A stretch of 7,866 nt of DNA from Candidatus Zipacnadia bacterium (GCA_029821515.1 JALGTD010000069.1:1-7866); one strand, 5' to 3'; counted from the first letter of the stretch, positions 1 through 6,172 are shown. Notes: generated by a model not told the origin, from the sequence alone. Program-made: numbers and translations.

Positions 1-1
1 A

Positions 2-292
2 CTGGAGTACGGTTTCGAGGTCGTAGCCGGCGATCTCGACAATGATGGGGACCTGGACCTCGTCGGGACGGGGTGCTATAGGCCGACGCCGGGCGATGTT
101 TCCTGGTTTGAGAACCCGGGCGATCCCAGAGGCTCCTGGGAGAAGCACATCCTCAAGAACGACTGGTGCGCGGCCAACCAGGTTATCGTGGCGGACCTGG
201 ACAGCGACGGCCGGCTCGACATAGCTGTCACCGCCTGTAACCCCGCCAACGAATTCCGCTGGTGGCGGAACCTCGGGCCCCGGACTCCTTGA
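2..292 (+). CDS. FG-GAP/VCBS repeat protein, C-terminal fragment (5' end outside window)
   Basis: The frame is open from the left edge to a TGA at 290-292 and gives 96 residues of a protein whose start lies outside the window. Two calcium-loop motifs of the form DxDxDGxxD are visible, at residues 11-19 (DLDNDGDLD) and 65-73 (DLDSDGRLD). Each is preceded by a short hydrophobic strand, and between them lie WFENPG and a Trp-containing strand. This is the repeat signature of FG-GAP/VCBS seven-bladed beta-propellers, which are usually secreted and often attached to sugar-binding or hydrolase modules. The end, with WWRNLG just before the stop, looks like a natural C-terminus of this family, so the stop is probably genuine. 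Codons are strongly GC-ending (78 of 96 by hand count). The substrate or partner cannot be inferred. The sequence directly after the stop belongs to a different, decayed gene in another frame. Confidence 0.8.
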   Translation: MEYGFEVVAGDLDNDGDLDLVGTGCYRPTPGDVSWFENPGDPRGSWEKHILKNDWCAANQVIVADLDSDGRLDIAVTACNPANEFRWWRNLGPRTP

Positions 293-452
293 CGTCTGGC
301 GGCCGAGCGGCCTCGACATCCGGGGCGATGCTATCCAGCAGGTAGCGAAGTAGCAAAGCGGGTCTAACGTCAGTGCGTTGGCCGGGCAAACGGTCCGCCT
401 GCGCTTCGTGATGAAGGACGCGGATCTGTACGCCCTTCGTTTTCGGCCGTGA
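291..452 (+). pseudogene. C-terminal remnant of a GH32/43-like propeller protein with in-frame TAG
   Basis: In frame 3, codons from about 291 to a TGA at 450-452 translate to a C-terminal tail resembling the last ~35 residues of the protein encoded at 2169-3719. Shared landmarks, in order, are a Gln, Q-x-G, S-x-L-x-G, V-x-x-R, A-x-LYA and a final Phe near the stop. By hand alignment about 13 of 35 positions are identical and many others are conservative. The remnant is interrupted by TAG at 351-353, which aligns with Trp484 of the intact protein, so a TGG-to-TAG nonsense change is the simplest explanation. No start codon or N-terminal portion is present, and the preceding ~290 bases belong to the FG-GAP gene in another frame. 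It is therefore most likely a degraded paralogue left by a deletion or recombination. A sequencing error at 352 would remove the stop but would not restore the missing 5' end. Confidence 0.7.
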
Positions 453-479
453 TTAGCAGATATCAGATGAGCTACCACC

Positions 480-486
480 AAGGAGG
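480..486 (+). promoter_or_regulatory. Ribosome binding site of the sialidase-like gene
   Basis: AAGGAGG lies nine bases upstream of the ATG at 496 and is a near-perfect anti-Shine-Dalgarno match. It fixes the start at 496. No convincing -10/-35 pair is visible in the 43 bases between the remnant's stop at 452 and this start, so the promoter may lie inside the decayed upstream gene. Confidence 0.85.
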
Positions 487-495
487 GAAGAGATC

Positions 496-2172
496 ATGCA
501 CAGAACCAGTCTATCAGGATGGGTGACAGTCTTTTGCGGAGTAGTATTGCTGGGGGGCGGTGTGGAGTATCTGAGCGCCGACGTGCCATGGGCACTGGTA
601 GTGCCAAATCCTCCTGAGACGATCCTGCTGCCGGACGGACGCCTGATGAGTTGGTGGACAGAGGGGAAAAGCTGGGAGTCAGAGGCGTTCAAAGATCCCA
701 CTATCGTGCAGCGGGCGATGGGCTCCTATTCTTCGGACAATGGCTACACCTGGTCCGAGCCGGAGTTACTATTTGAGTACCCGCCGGGCGAGGGCGGTTG
801 GGGTGGCGGGGTGTGCCTGCTGGATCGCGACGAGGTCATTCACCTCTTCGGCCTACACTTCTTCTACTGGGACAGCAAGAAGTATGAAGGCAAGTGCTTA
901 GCGTACCATGTGATGTCCGCCGATGGCGGGAAAACCTGGACGGCGCCGCAGTACTGTGACATTGGCCATGAGTACACCGGTGACACCCAATCGGCCATCC
1001 AACTGCGCAGCGGCCGTATTCTGCTGCCCCTTGACTATATTGCCGTAGAGGGGCAATGGATGTGGGGGGGCACTGTCTCGCTATCCGACGATGGGGGAAG
1101 GACCTGGCGCGCAGCCCAGCGCCCGGCCTTCGCCGGGCAGAACGTGGAGGAGCCCAACTGCATCGAGCTGCGTGACGGCCGCATCTGGATGCTCACCAAG
1201 GATGGCGACGAGCACATGTGCGAGTCTTACTCCAGCGACGGCGGTGAGACCTGGAGCGATCCGCAGCCCAGCCGCTTCGTCGGCAGGGGTGCCGCCAGTC
1301 ATTTCTTGCGGCTGCGCGACGGCCGTCTTGTCCTAATGTGGAGCAACTGCCTAGAGCCGAAAGGCAGTATCGATCCCTATCCCGGACATTGTCGGTCTGC
1401 GCTGGCCGCAGCGATAAGTGACGACGATGGCAAAACCTGGCACGGGTATCGCGAAATCATCCGTACCAGTGGGCCATTGGGGCCTCATGGCTGGGTGGTG
1501 CATCCGTGGATGATCGAGACTGCCGACGGTGTCATCTACGCAATCTGGCGGCAGGGAGATGCCAAGGGACCTCGCCGCGCTCGCATTGAGCCCGACTGGC
1601 TGATGGAGAATAGCTTCCGTGATGACTTCTCCGATGGTCTGGGCCACTGGGATACCCGGTTCATTGAAGGGGTCACGCTGGTTCCACACCCCAACTGGAG
1701 TACCCGCCAGGTCCTGGCGCTACGCAAGCCTAAGGCGGATGTGGCTGCGGGCGCCTCGCTCAACTTCCCCTTCGGTGTCCAAGGGCACCTCACCATCAAG
1801 CTGCGGCTGGAGCCGGGCTTCCAGGGCGCACGGCTGTGCCTGACCGACTACTTCTCGCGGGTCTTGTACGCCGAAGACGGCCGTTTTGGCATAAGTCTGT
1901 CGCCGACGGGGGAGATTAGCGTGGCAACGGCGGCAGGCGAGTTCACTCCGACCGGGATAATCCTCGAAACCGGGAAGTGGCACAGAATTCGCTTTGACTG
2001 GGACTGTGAGGAGGGAAGTTGTCGTCTGAGTGTGAATAGTCAGCATATCGCTGACCTTCCGCAGCTCTCGCGCGCGGCGGGAATCTGTTATCTGCGGCTG
2101 TGGTCCGCGGCCGAGCAGACTGACGAGGCCGGATTACTAGTGGATTCGGTAACCATTGGCGTGAAAGGATGA
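496..2172 (+). CDS. Secreted BNR/Asp-box sialidase-like propeller with C-terminal lectin-like domain
   Basis: The 558-residue product begins with a signal peptide: basic start, hydrophobic core at about 8-22, probable cleavage after LSA at 26-28. Five Asp-boxes of the S-x-D-x-G-x-T-W type follow, at residues 79-86, 141-148, 197-204, 246-253 and 308-315, spaced as in a six-bladed sialidase propeller. DGR turns at 47-49, 227-229 and 275-277 also mark blades. The classical Arg-Ile-Pro of bacterial sialidases is not seen near the N-terminus (VVPNPP at 35-40 occupies roughly that place), so sialidase activity should not be assumed. Many proteins with this fold act on other sugars. From about 374 a separate beta-rich domain starts (DDFSDGLGHW at 376-385) and runs to the end, resembling concanavalin-like lectin/glucanase jelly rolls; GKWHRIRFDWD at 493-503 is typical of these. 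The stop overlaps the next start by four bases (ATGA), which suggests translational coupling. Confidence 0.85.
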   Translation: MHRTSLSGWVTVFCGVVLLGGGVEYLSADVPWALVVPNPPETILLPDGRLMSWWTEGKSWESEAFKDPTIVQRAMGSYSSDNGYTWSEPELLFEYPPGEGGWGGGVCLLDRDEVIHLFGLHFFYWDSKKYEGKCLAYHVMSADGGKTWTAPQYCDIGHEYTGDTQSAIQLRSGRILLPLDYIAVEGQWMWGGTVSLSDDGGRTWRAAQRPAFAGQNVEEPNCIELRDGRIWMLTKDGDEHMCESYSSDGGETWSDPQPSRFVGRGAASHFLRLRDGRLVLMWSNCLEPKGSIDPYPGHCRSALAAAISDDDGKTWHGYREIIRTSGPLGPHGWVVHPWMIETADGVIYAIWRQGDAKGPRRARIEPDWLMENSFRDDFSDGLGHWDTRFIEGVTLVPHPNWSTRQVLALRKPKADVAAGASLNFPFGVQGHLTIKLRLEPGFQGARLCLTDYFSRVLYAEDGRFGISLSPTGEISVATAAGEFTPTGIILETGKWHRIRFDWDCEEGSCRLSVNSQHIADLPQLSRAAGICYLRLWSAAEQTDEAGLLVDSVTIGVKG

Positions 2173-3719
2173 TGAAAGTGATGTTCTCCTATTCTGTCAT
2201 ACGAGGCACGGGTCTGTTACTCGCACTGTTGGCAACGGGGGTGAGTGTGATGGCTGCCCAACCAATAGATGTCACCAACCGCAAGCAGCTCTTCATTGAT
2301 GACCGATTCGTCGAATCTCGGGACGGGCTGGTGCGACGGGTCAACCAACCCGTGAAAGCCGGGCCTGTGCTGACACCGGAAACCCAGATAGAGGCAGGGG
2401 CAATGGGCGGCCAGAGCGTAAGTGTCATGGAAGACCCGACGACCGAGGGCCGCTACCTGATGTACTACACTGCCCACCTGCCGACGGAGCAGATACTTTT
2501 CTGCAATATATACTGCCGGGCCGTCTCTGAGGATGGTATTCATTGGCGGCGAGAGCGCGTTGGGCTGTTTGAGTTCGGGGGCAGCCTGGACAACAATGTG
2601 GTGGCCTCACCGGTCCGCGGGCCCACCGTCTTCGTGGACCCGATCGCGGCCGATGGCTACCCGTTCAAGATGGTTAGTTGTTTCGCCGAGCAAGGCGACT
2701 TCCCCTATCCACTCCATCTGTTTCGCTCCCGCGATGGTCTGAAATGGGAACGACTGGCCGAGCCGGCCTTGACCTTCAACTGTGATACGCAGAATCAATG
2801 CTTCTATGATAGTCGGCTAAACAAGTACGTGGCCTATGTACGGGGTTGGGACCCGGGCCGAGTCGCCAAGCGGACCGAGACGGACGATCTGCTCGCCTTG
2901 CCCTGGCCGTTCGAGCCGCAGCCCGGTGTGGCGAAGACAGGCAAGGTTTACAACCGGCTACGCAAGGAACTACCCACGGTGCTGGAACGGGATGCTGCCG
3001 ACCCGCCCAGTACTCAGGTCTACAATCCGGCTGTGCACCTGTATCCCTACGCCGAGGATGTCTACGTTGCCTTTCCCTCGATGTACCGAGCCTGGGGTGG
3101 CTTCAACTCCTATGGCCGCGACCAGCGAGGCAAACTGGGTAGCGACGGTCTATTGGATGTCCAGCTTGCCGTCAGCCGCGATGGCGTCCATTTCACCCGG
3201 TTTCACGAGCCATATGTGGGTCTGGGGCGCATTGGCGAGGTGGATGGCGGGATGGTCTTCATGGCTATTGGCATGCTCCGGCGAGGGGACGACCTCTATC
3301 AATACTATGTTGCTCATTCGACGACGCACGGGGTTGACGCGCGTGAGGAATACCGCAAAGGGTTGCCCCGTGAAGCCATCATACGGCTAGTCCAGCGGCT
3401 TGACGGCTTCGTCTCCTTGGACGCTGGTCCTGAGGGTGGCGAGCTGGTCACGCCCGTTATCACGTTTACGGGCAGCCGCCTGCAGCTCAACATAGATTGC
3501 AGTGCCATGGGCGAAGCCTGGGTGGAACTGCAGGATGAGAACGGCCAGCCCATACCGGGATTCTCGGAATCCGAGGCCGTTTCCGTAGATCGCAATGGAG
3601 TGGCTCAGGAGGTCTGGTGGCAGCGAGGGCCTGACATAAGCTCACTAGTCGGCCGACGCGTGAAGATGCGGATTCGCCTGCGCTCGGCGAAGCTTTACGC
3701 TTTTCAGTTTGTCCAGTGA
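2169..3719 (+). CDS. Secreted GH32/GH43-like five-bladed propeller protein
   Basis: The 516-residue product has an N-terminal signal peptide (hydrophobic core about 14-28, possible cleavage after VMA at 27-29). LFIDDRFVES at 41-50 follows, the strand typical at the start of the GH32/GH43-like proteins common in Planctomycetota and relatives. Propeller-like strands continue: MEDPTTEGRY (87-96), DNNVVASP (141-148), LFRSRDGLKWERL (184-196), QNQCFYDSRLNKYVAYVRGW (208-227) and LAVSRDGVHFTRF (333-345). A C-terminal beta-sandwich begins near 425. The catalytic acids of true GH32 enzymes (WMNDPNG-type motif) are not visible, so the activity and sugar are unknown. The ATG at 2169 overlaps the upstream stop. 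ATGs at 2172 and 2181 are alternatives, with AAAGG at 2164-2168 giving better spacing to 2181, but the signal peptide is kept in each case. Its tail is homologous to the remnant at 291-452, so two copies of this family once stood here. Confidence 0.8.
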   Translation: MMKVMFSYSVIRGTGLLLALLATGVSVMAAQPIDVTNRKQLFIDDRFVESRDGLVRRVNQPVKAGPVLTPETQIEAGAMGGQSVSVMEDPTTEGRYLMYYTAHLPTEQILFCNIYCRAVSEDGIHWRRERVGLFEFGGSLDNNVVASPVRGPTVFVDPIAADGYPFKMVSCFAEQGDFPYPLHLFRSRDGLKWERLAEPALTFNCDTQNQCFYDSRLNKYVAYVRGWDPGRVAKRTETDDLLALPWPFEPQPGVAKTGKVYNRLRKELPTVLERDAADPPSTQVYNPAVHLYPYAEDVYVAFPSMYRAWGGFNSYGRDQRGKLGSDGLLDVQLAVSRDGVHFTRFHEPYVGLGRIGEVDGGMVFMAIGMLRRGDDLYQYYVAHSTTHGVDAREEYRKGLPREAIIRLVQRLDGFVSLDAGPEGGELVTPVITFTGSRLQLNIDCSAMGEAWVELQDENGQPIPGFSESEAVSVDRNGVAQEVWWQRGPDISSLVGRRVKMRIRLRSAKLYAFQFVQ

Positions 3720-3831
3720 GATGGAACCTGAAGTGGAGGGCTTGTGTACCTCTGGAAGACGCACGTCGAGCAGAACTGAACGAGCAAAGGCCGTAACTCA
3801 GTTATTGTGCCCCGGCGGGTGTAAGAGTCGC

Positions 3832-3869
3832 CTTTCGAGCAATGCTCGGGAGCTGTTCGAATGAACTGC
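3832..3869 (+). other. Two consecutive short hairpins
   Basis: The first arm pair is 3832-3840 with 3844-3852 around the loop AAT, giving nine pairs including two G-T wobbles. The second is 3852-3858 with 3863-3869 around the loop GAAT, seven positions with one T-T mismatch. They share one base. No T-tract follows, so an intrinsic terminator is unlikely. A structured RNA, mRNA-end stabiliser or protein-binding dyad is possible. Confidence 0.3.
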
Positions 3870-3903
3870 AAGTAATGCAGGGATAAGCTGCGGTGGACAC
3901 CAC

Positions 3904-3963
3904 GCTATGAAGCAAGAGCAGGGAGGGACACATTTGTGGCCAGTAGTACTGGACCTCAGCTTG
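3904..3963 (+). repeat. Degenerate direct repeat, copy 1
   Basis: Five blocks occur here in the same order as in copy 2 at 4035-4092: GCTATG (3904-3909), a GCAGGGAGGGACA block (3918-3930), TTGTGG (3934-3939), CAGTAG (3941-3946) and CCTCAGCTTG (3954-3963). Spacers between blocks differ from those of copy 2 by a few bases. The GGGAGGG block resembles a ribosome binding site and TTG at 3934 could start a 25-codon frame ending at TAA 4009-4011. The copy also includes the palindrome at 3940-3952. Confidence 0.45.
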
Positions 3964-4034
3964 CCGAATGCATCGAAATGTGACCGCGACAAGCATGTCC
4001 CGGCCGGCTAAGGTAAGAGCGTACGAACGTAGAA

Positions 4035-4092
4035 GCTATGCAGGAGGACATAACAGTTGTGGAGAGAAGACTATAGCAGTAGCCTCAGCTTG
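4035..4092 (+). repeat. Degenerate direct repeat, copy 2
   Basis: The blocks are GCTATG (4035-4040), CAGGAGGACA (4041-4050), TTGTGG (4057-4062), CAGTAG (4077-4082) and CCTCAGCTTG (4083-4092), in the order seen in copy 1 about 130 bases upstream. AGGAGG at 4042-4047 is as strong as the gene-associated ribosome binding sites in the window but is followed by no ATG at usable distance. TTG at 4057, nine bases downstream, opens a 13-codon frame ending at TAG 4096-4098. The right end overlaps the TTGACA hexamer at 4090-4095. Confidence 0.45.
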
Positions 4093-4134
4093 ACATAGCC
4101 AAGAATCCTAAGATGGTTGAGCTAATTCCAAGAT

Positions 4135-4140
4135 AGGAGG
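4135..4140 (+). promoter_or_regulatory. Ribosome binding site of the Gfo/Idh/MocA gene
   Basis: AGGAGG ends six bases before the ATG at 4147 and fixes that start. There is no other in-frame start near it. Confidence 0.85.
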
Positions 4141-4146
4141 AAGAAA

Positions 4147-5064
4147 ATGCTAAACATTGGTATAATTGGACTCAGTCCAGGCAACGGACACCCTTACTCG
4201 TGGTCAGCGATCTTCAACGGTTACGACCCACAAAAGATGGCGGACTGCCCATTTCCGGTAATACCAGAGTACCTGGCCCAGGAAGATCGTGAGACTATGG
4301 GCATCGCGGGCGCCCGGATCACTCACATCTGGACGCAAGACCGGGAGGTGTCCGAACACGTAGCAGCAGCGGCACTGATTGAAAATGTAGTGGACGATAT
4401 GACCGACATGATCGGTGAGGTTGATGTGGTCATCTTGGCGCGCGATGATGGGGAAAATCATCTGAAAATGGCCTCGCCATTCATTGAAGCGGGACTACCA
4501 ATCTTCATCGACAAGCCACTGACCGATAATGTGGAGGACCTGCGGGAGTTCATCAGCTACTATGAGGCTGGGAAGCCAATTATGTCCTGTTCCAGCATGG
4601 GCTATGATGATGGAATACGGGCGGCCGCAGAGGGGCTGGGACGGATCCGCACCGCCCACACTATCACCTACAAATACTGGCGTACCTACGGCATTCACCT
4701 CATAGAAAGTGTTTGTGCTGTGATGGGAATGGGGGTCGAGTCAGTCCAGAATGTAGGTCGTGAGAATGAGGCCATCGTTCACCTACAGTATGCGGATGGG
4801 CGCCATGCGCTGCTGCAGGTGTTCCGAGATATTGCCATGCCTGGCCACACTACTTTCTACGGAGAAGATGCCAGCGTACTGGTGCAGAGCGCCGGGGCAT
4901 ACTCATCGTTCCGCAATATGTTGGTGGACTTCGTGAAGATGCTGCAGACTGGCCAACCATCGATAGATTGGCATCACACCGTGGAAATGGCCAAGATTGT
5001 CATAGCGGGCAGACTATCATTGGAGGAAGGCAACCGGAAGGTCTATCTGGAAGAGATAGTCTGA
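4147..5064 (+). CDS. Gfo/Idh/MocA-family oxidoreductase (divergent nucleotide motif)
   Basis: The 305-residue cytoplasmic protein fits the two-domain NAD(P)-dependent sugar dehydrogenase family, slightly shorter than the usual 330-380. Residues 3-8 (NIGIIG) form the first Rossmann strand, but the following loop reads GLSPGNGHPYSW rather than the usual GxGxx(G/A). After it comes an insert of about 35 residues with CPFPVIPEYL (34-43) before the second strand at 57-65. VDVVILARDD (92-101) is the fourth-strand region, and IDKPL at 121-125 corresponds to the family's E-K-P motif with its catalytic-site Lys at 123. GIHLIE at 182-187 corresponds to the G-x-H-x-x-D motif, with His184 as the expected catalytic histidine. 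The family oxidises or isomerises sugars, inositols and derivatives; the substrate cannot be read here. It sits first in a group with a lyase and a sugar-acid dehydratase, which supports a catabolic sugar-oxidation role. A side role in glycan biosynthesis is the main alternative. Confidence 0.8.
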   Translation: MLNIGIIGLSPGNGHPYSWSAIFNGYDPQKMADCPFPVIPEYLAQEDRETMGIAGARITHIWTQDREVSEHVAAAALIENVVDDMTDMIGEVDVVILARDDGENHLKMASPFIEAGLPIFIDKPLTDNVEDLREFISYYEAGKPIMSCSSMGYDDGIRAAAEGLGRIRTAHTITYKYWRTYGIHLIESVCAVMGMGVESVQNVGRENEAIVHLQYADGRHALLQVFRDIAMPGHTTFYGEDASVLVQSAGAYSSFRNMLVDFVKMLQTGQPSIDWHHTVEMAKIVIAGRLSLEEGNRKVYLEEIV

Positions 5065-5068
5065 CGGC

Positions 5069-5099
5069 GTTAGCATAGACTGTATGCTGACTTAGTTTT
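5069..5099 (+). terminator. Hairpin with T-rich tail between oxidoreductase and lyase genes
   Basis: 5069-5077 pairs with 5083-5091 over nine positions with one G-T wobble and a five-base loop, and is followed by TTAGTTTT. It starts four bases after the stop at 5064. The stem has few G-C pairs and the T-tract is interrupted, so it looks like a weak or partial terminator, or an mRNA processing/stability element that tunes expression of the downstream genes. Confidence 0.35.
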
Positions 5100-5117
5100 C
5101 ACTACTATGTAACTGCG

Positions 5118-5123
5118 AGGAGG
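5118..5123 (+). promoter_or_regulatory. Ribosome binding site of the DapA/NanA-family gene
   Basis: AGGAGG lies seven bases upstream of ATG 5131 and fixes that start. Confidence 0.85.
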
Positions 5124-5130
5124 AACTATT

Positions 5131-6084
5131 ATGTCGAGACTTACTGCTGACTCCCTGGAGGGTATCTGGGCGGGTGTACCCCTACCCTGGGATGAAGAAT
5201 ATCAGTTCGAGGAAGACGTCTATGCCCGAGATATCCAGCGAACTATTGCTGCGGGCGTTCACGGTATCTATACTACTGGCAGCACCGGTGAATTCTACGC
5301 TCTGGAATTCCAGGAATTCTGTCAAATGGTGGACATCGAGGTGGGACTTTGCGGGCCTGCTGGAATGCCCCTACAGATCGGCTGCAACGCTGACAACACC
5401 GCTAAGGTCATCCGCATGCTGGAGTATGTGGCAAGCAAGCCGGAGGTAGACGCAGCCCAGGTGGTGGTACCCTACTGGATGGAGTTGAATGATAGAGAGC
5501 TGGTACAGTATTTCCAAGATCTGCACAACGCCTGCCCCGACCTACCACTGGTACAGTACAACGGCCCGCGGGCCAAGCGTTTTCTGCATGGGGATGACTA
5601 CTTGCGAATTCTGGAGGTCGCTCCCAACTTGATTGGAGTCAAGTATACCACTGCTGATGTGCACTTTGGTCATCTTCAGGAGGATATACGCCAGACACCT
5701 CAACTCTCGTACTTCGTGGGCGAAGGCCTGCTGGTCTCAGCCATGCAATTGGGAGCACGTGGCTGCTACAGTTCATTGGTGTTGACCAATCCTGACTTTA
5801 TGTTAGAGATGTACGAGCTAGCCCAGACCGGTCGCTGGAATGAGGCTGTGACTATGCAGCAGCGCGCGGCCCAGTTTTTCGTGGAGAGCGAGCAGTTCAT
5901 CGCTGAGCGCGGCGAGGGTGATTGCGATCCAGTCTACGACAAGGGCTTAGCGGTCGCGGCCGGCTACTTCCTGGAACATCAACGCTGCCGTCCTCCGTAT
6001 ATTGGTTGGAGTGATGAGACTGTTGCGGCGTTGCGCACCTGGCTGGAAGAAAGATACCCCGAACTCATTTACCGTGAGCAGTGA
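5131..6084 (+). CDS. Dihydrodipicolinate synthase/N-acetylneuraminate lyase-family aldolase
   Basis: The 317-residue protein has the size and landmarks of class I (Schiff-base) TIM-barrel lyases of the DapA/NanA family. GSTGE at residues 50-54 is the carboxylate-binding G-(S/T)-T-G-E loop, Tyr143 in VQYNGP is the catalytic tyrosine position, and Lys171 in GVKYTT is the Schiff-base lysine. GARGCYSS (208-215) matches the family's G-A-x-G-x-x-S segment, and RPPYIGWSDE (287-296) is a typical C-terminal segment. These enzymes condense or cleave a pyruvate unit. Beside a UxaA-type dehydratase, cleavage or dehydration of a 2-keto-3-deoxy sugar acid is more likely than lysine synthesis. The loop after Tyr143 reads NGPRAKRFL instead of the commoner N-x-P-x-x-T-G, which suggests a specialised substrate. 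An N-acetylneuraminate lyase role is possible given the sialidase-like neighbour, but no other nan gene is present. It follows the oxidoreductase gene after 66 bases and precedes the dehydratase by 94. Confidence 0.85.
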   Translation: MSRLTADSLEGIWAGVPLPWDEEYQFEEDVYARDIQRTIAAGVHGIYTTGSTGEFYALEFQEFCQMVDIEVGLCGPAGMPLQIGCNADNTAKVIRMLEYVASKPEVDAAQVVVPYWMELNDRELVQYFQDLHNACPDLPLVQYNGPRAKRFLHGDDYLRILEVAPNLIGVKYTTADVHFGHLQEDIRQTPQLSYFVGEGLLVSAMQLGARGCYSSLVLTNPDFMLEMYELAQTGRWNEAVTMQQRAAQFFVESEQFIAERGEGDCDPVYDKGLAVAAGYFLEHQRCRPPYIGWSDETVAALRTWLEERYPELIYREQ

Positions 6085-6168
6085 TGAGCTGCGTTTCCCC
6101 TGATTGAATGGGGCAAGTCGGGCAGAGGTGGTCCAGGCAGATTGCCATGATGTAAATCCAAGCAAAGA

Positions 6169-6172
6169 GAGG
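6169..6172 (+). promoter_or_regulatory. Ribosome binding site deciding the dehydratase start
   Basis: GAGG, inside the purine run 6167-6174, sits six bases before ATG 6179. The frame stays open upstream to a TTG at 6104, but that start has no ribosome binding site, and the 25 extra residues precede the family's conserved N-terminal motif. ATG 6179 is therefore the better start. Confidence 0.75.

Larger units (their letters stand above)
3720..4134 (+). other. Long intergenic region with dyads and a degenerate duplication
   Basis: There are 427 bases between the stop at 3719 and the ATG at 4147 and no convincing protein gene. Visible elements are a hairpin-forming stretch at 3832-3869, a 13-base palindrome at 3940-3952 (CCAGTAGTACTGG), the palindrome CCGGCCGG at 4000-4007, a degenerate duplication (3904-3963 and 4035-4092), and a perfect -35-like TTGACA at 4090-4095 without a good -10 at 16-18 bases. 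No T-rich intrinsic terminator follows the gene ending at 3719. Since the next gene starts a functionally distinct group, this gap probably holds the promoter and control region for 4147 onward. A 47-codon frame from ATG 3721 to 3864 has no ribosome binding site and an unremarkable composition, so I did not call it. Confidence 0.5.

Noticed and set aside
351..353. TAG reassigned to an amino acid
   Set aside because: This is the only in-frame TAG seen in a coding-like region, and it lies in a remnant already missing its 5' end. Simple gene decay explains it.
3721..3864. 47-codon ORF after the GH32/43-like gene
   Set aside because: It has no ribosome binding site and a Ser/Arg-rich, non-protein-like composition, and it ends within the hairpin region.
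4090..4095. TTGACA as a complete sigma-70 promoter
   Set aside because: The -35 match is perfect, but no reasonable -10 hexamer occurs at 16-18 bases. TAAGAT at 4109-4114 is only 13 bases away and GCTAAT at 4121 is 25 away.
496..6084. Sialic acid catabolic (nan) operon
   Set aside because: The sialidase-like protein lacks a visible Arg-Ile-Pro, there are no nanE, nanK or nagB-like genes or sialic acid transporter, and the UxaA-type dehydratase fits a sugar-acid route better.
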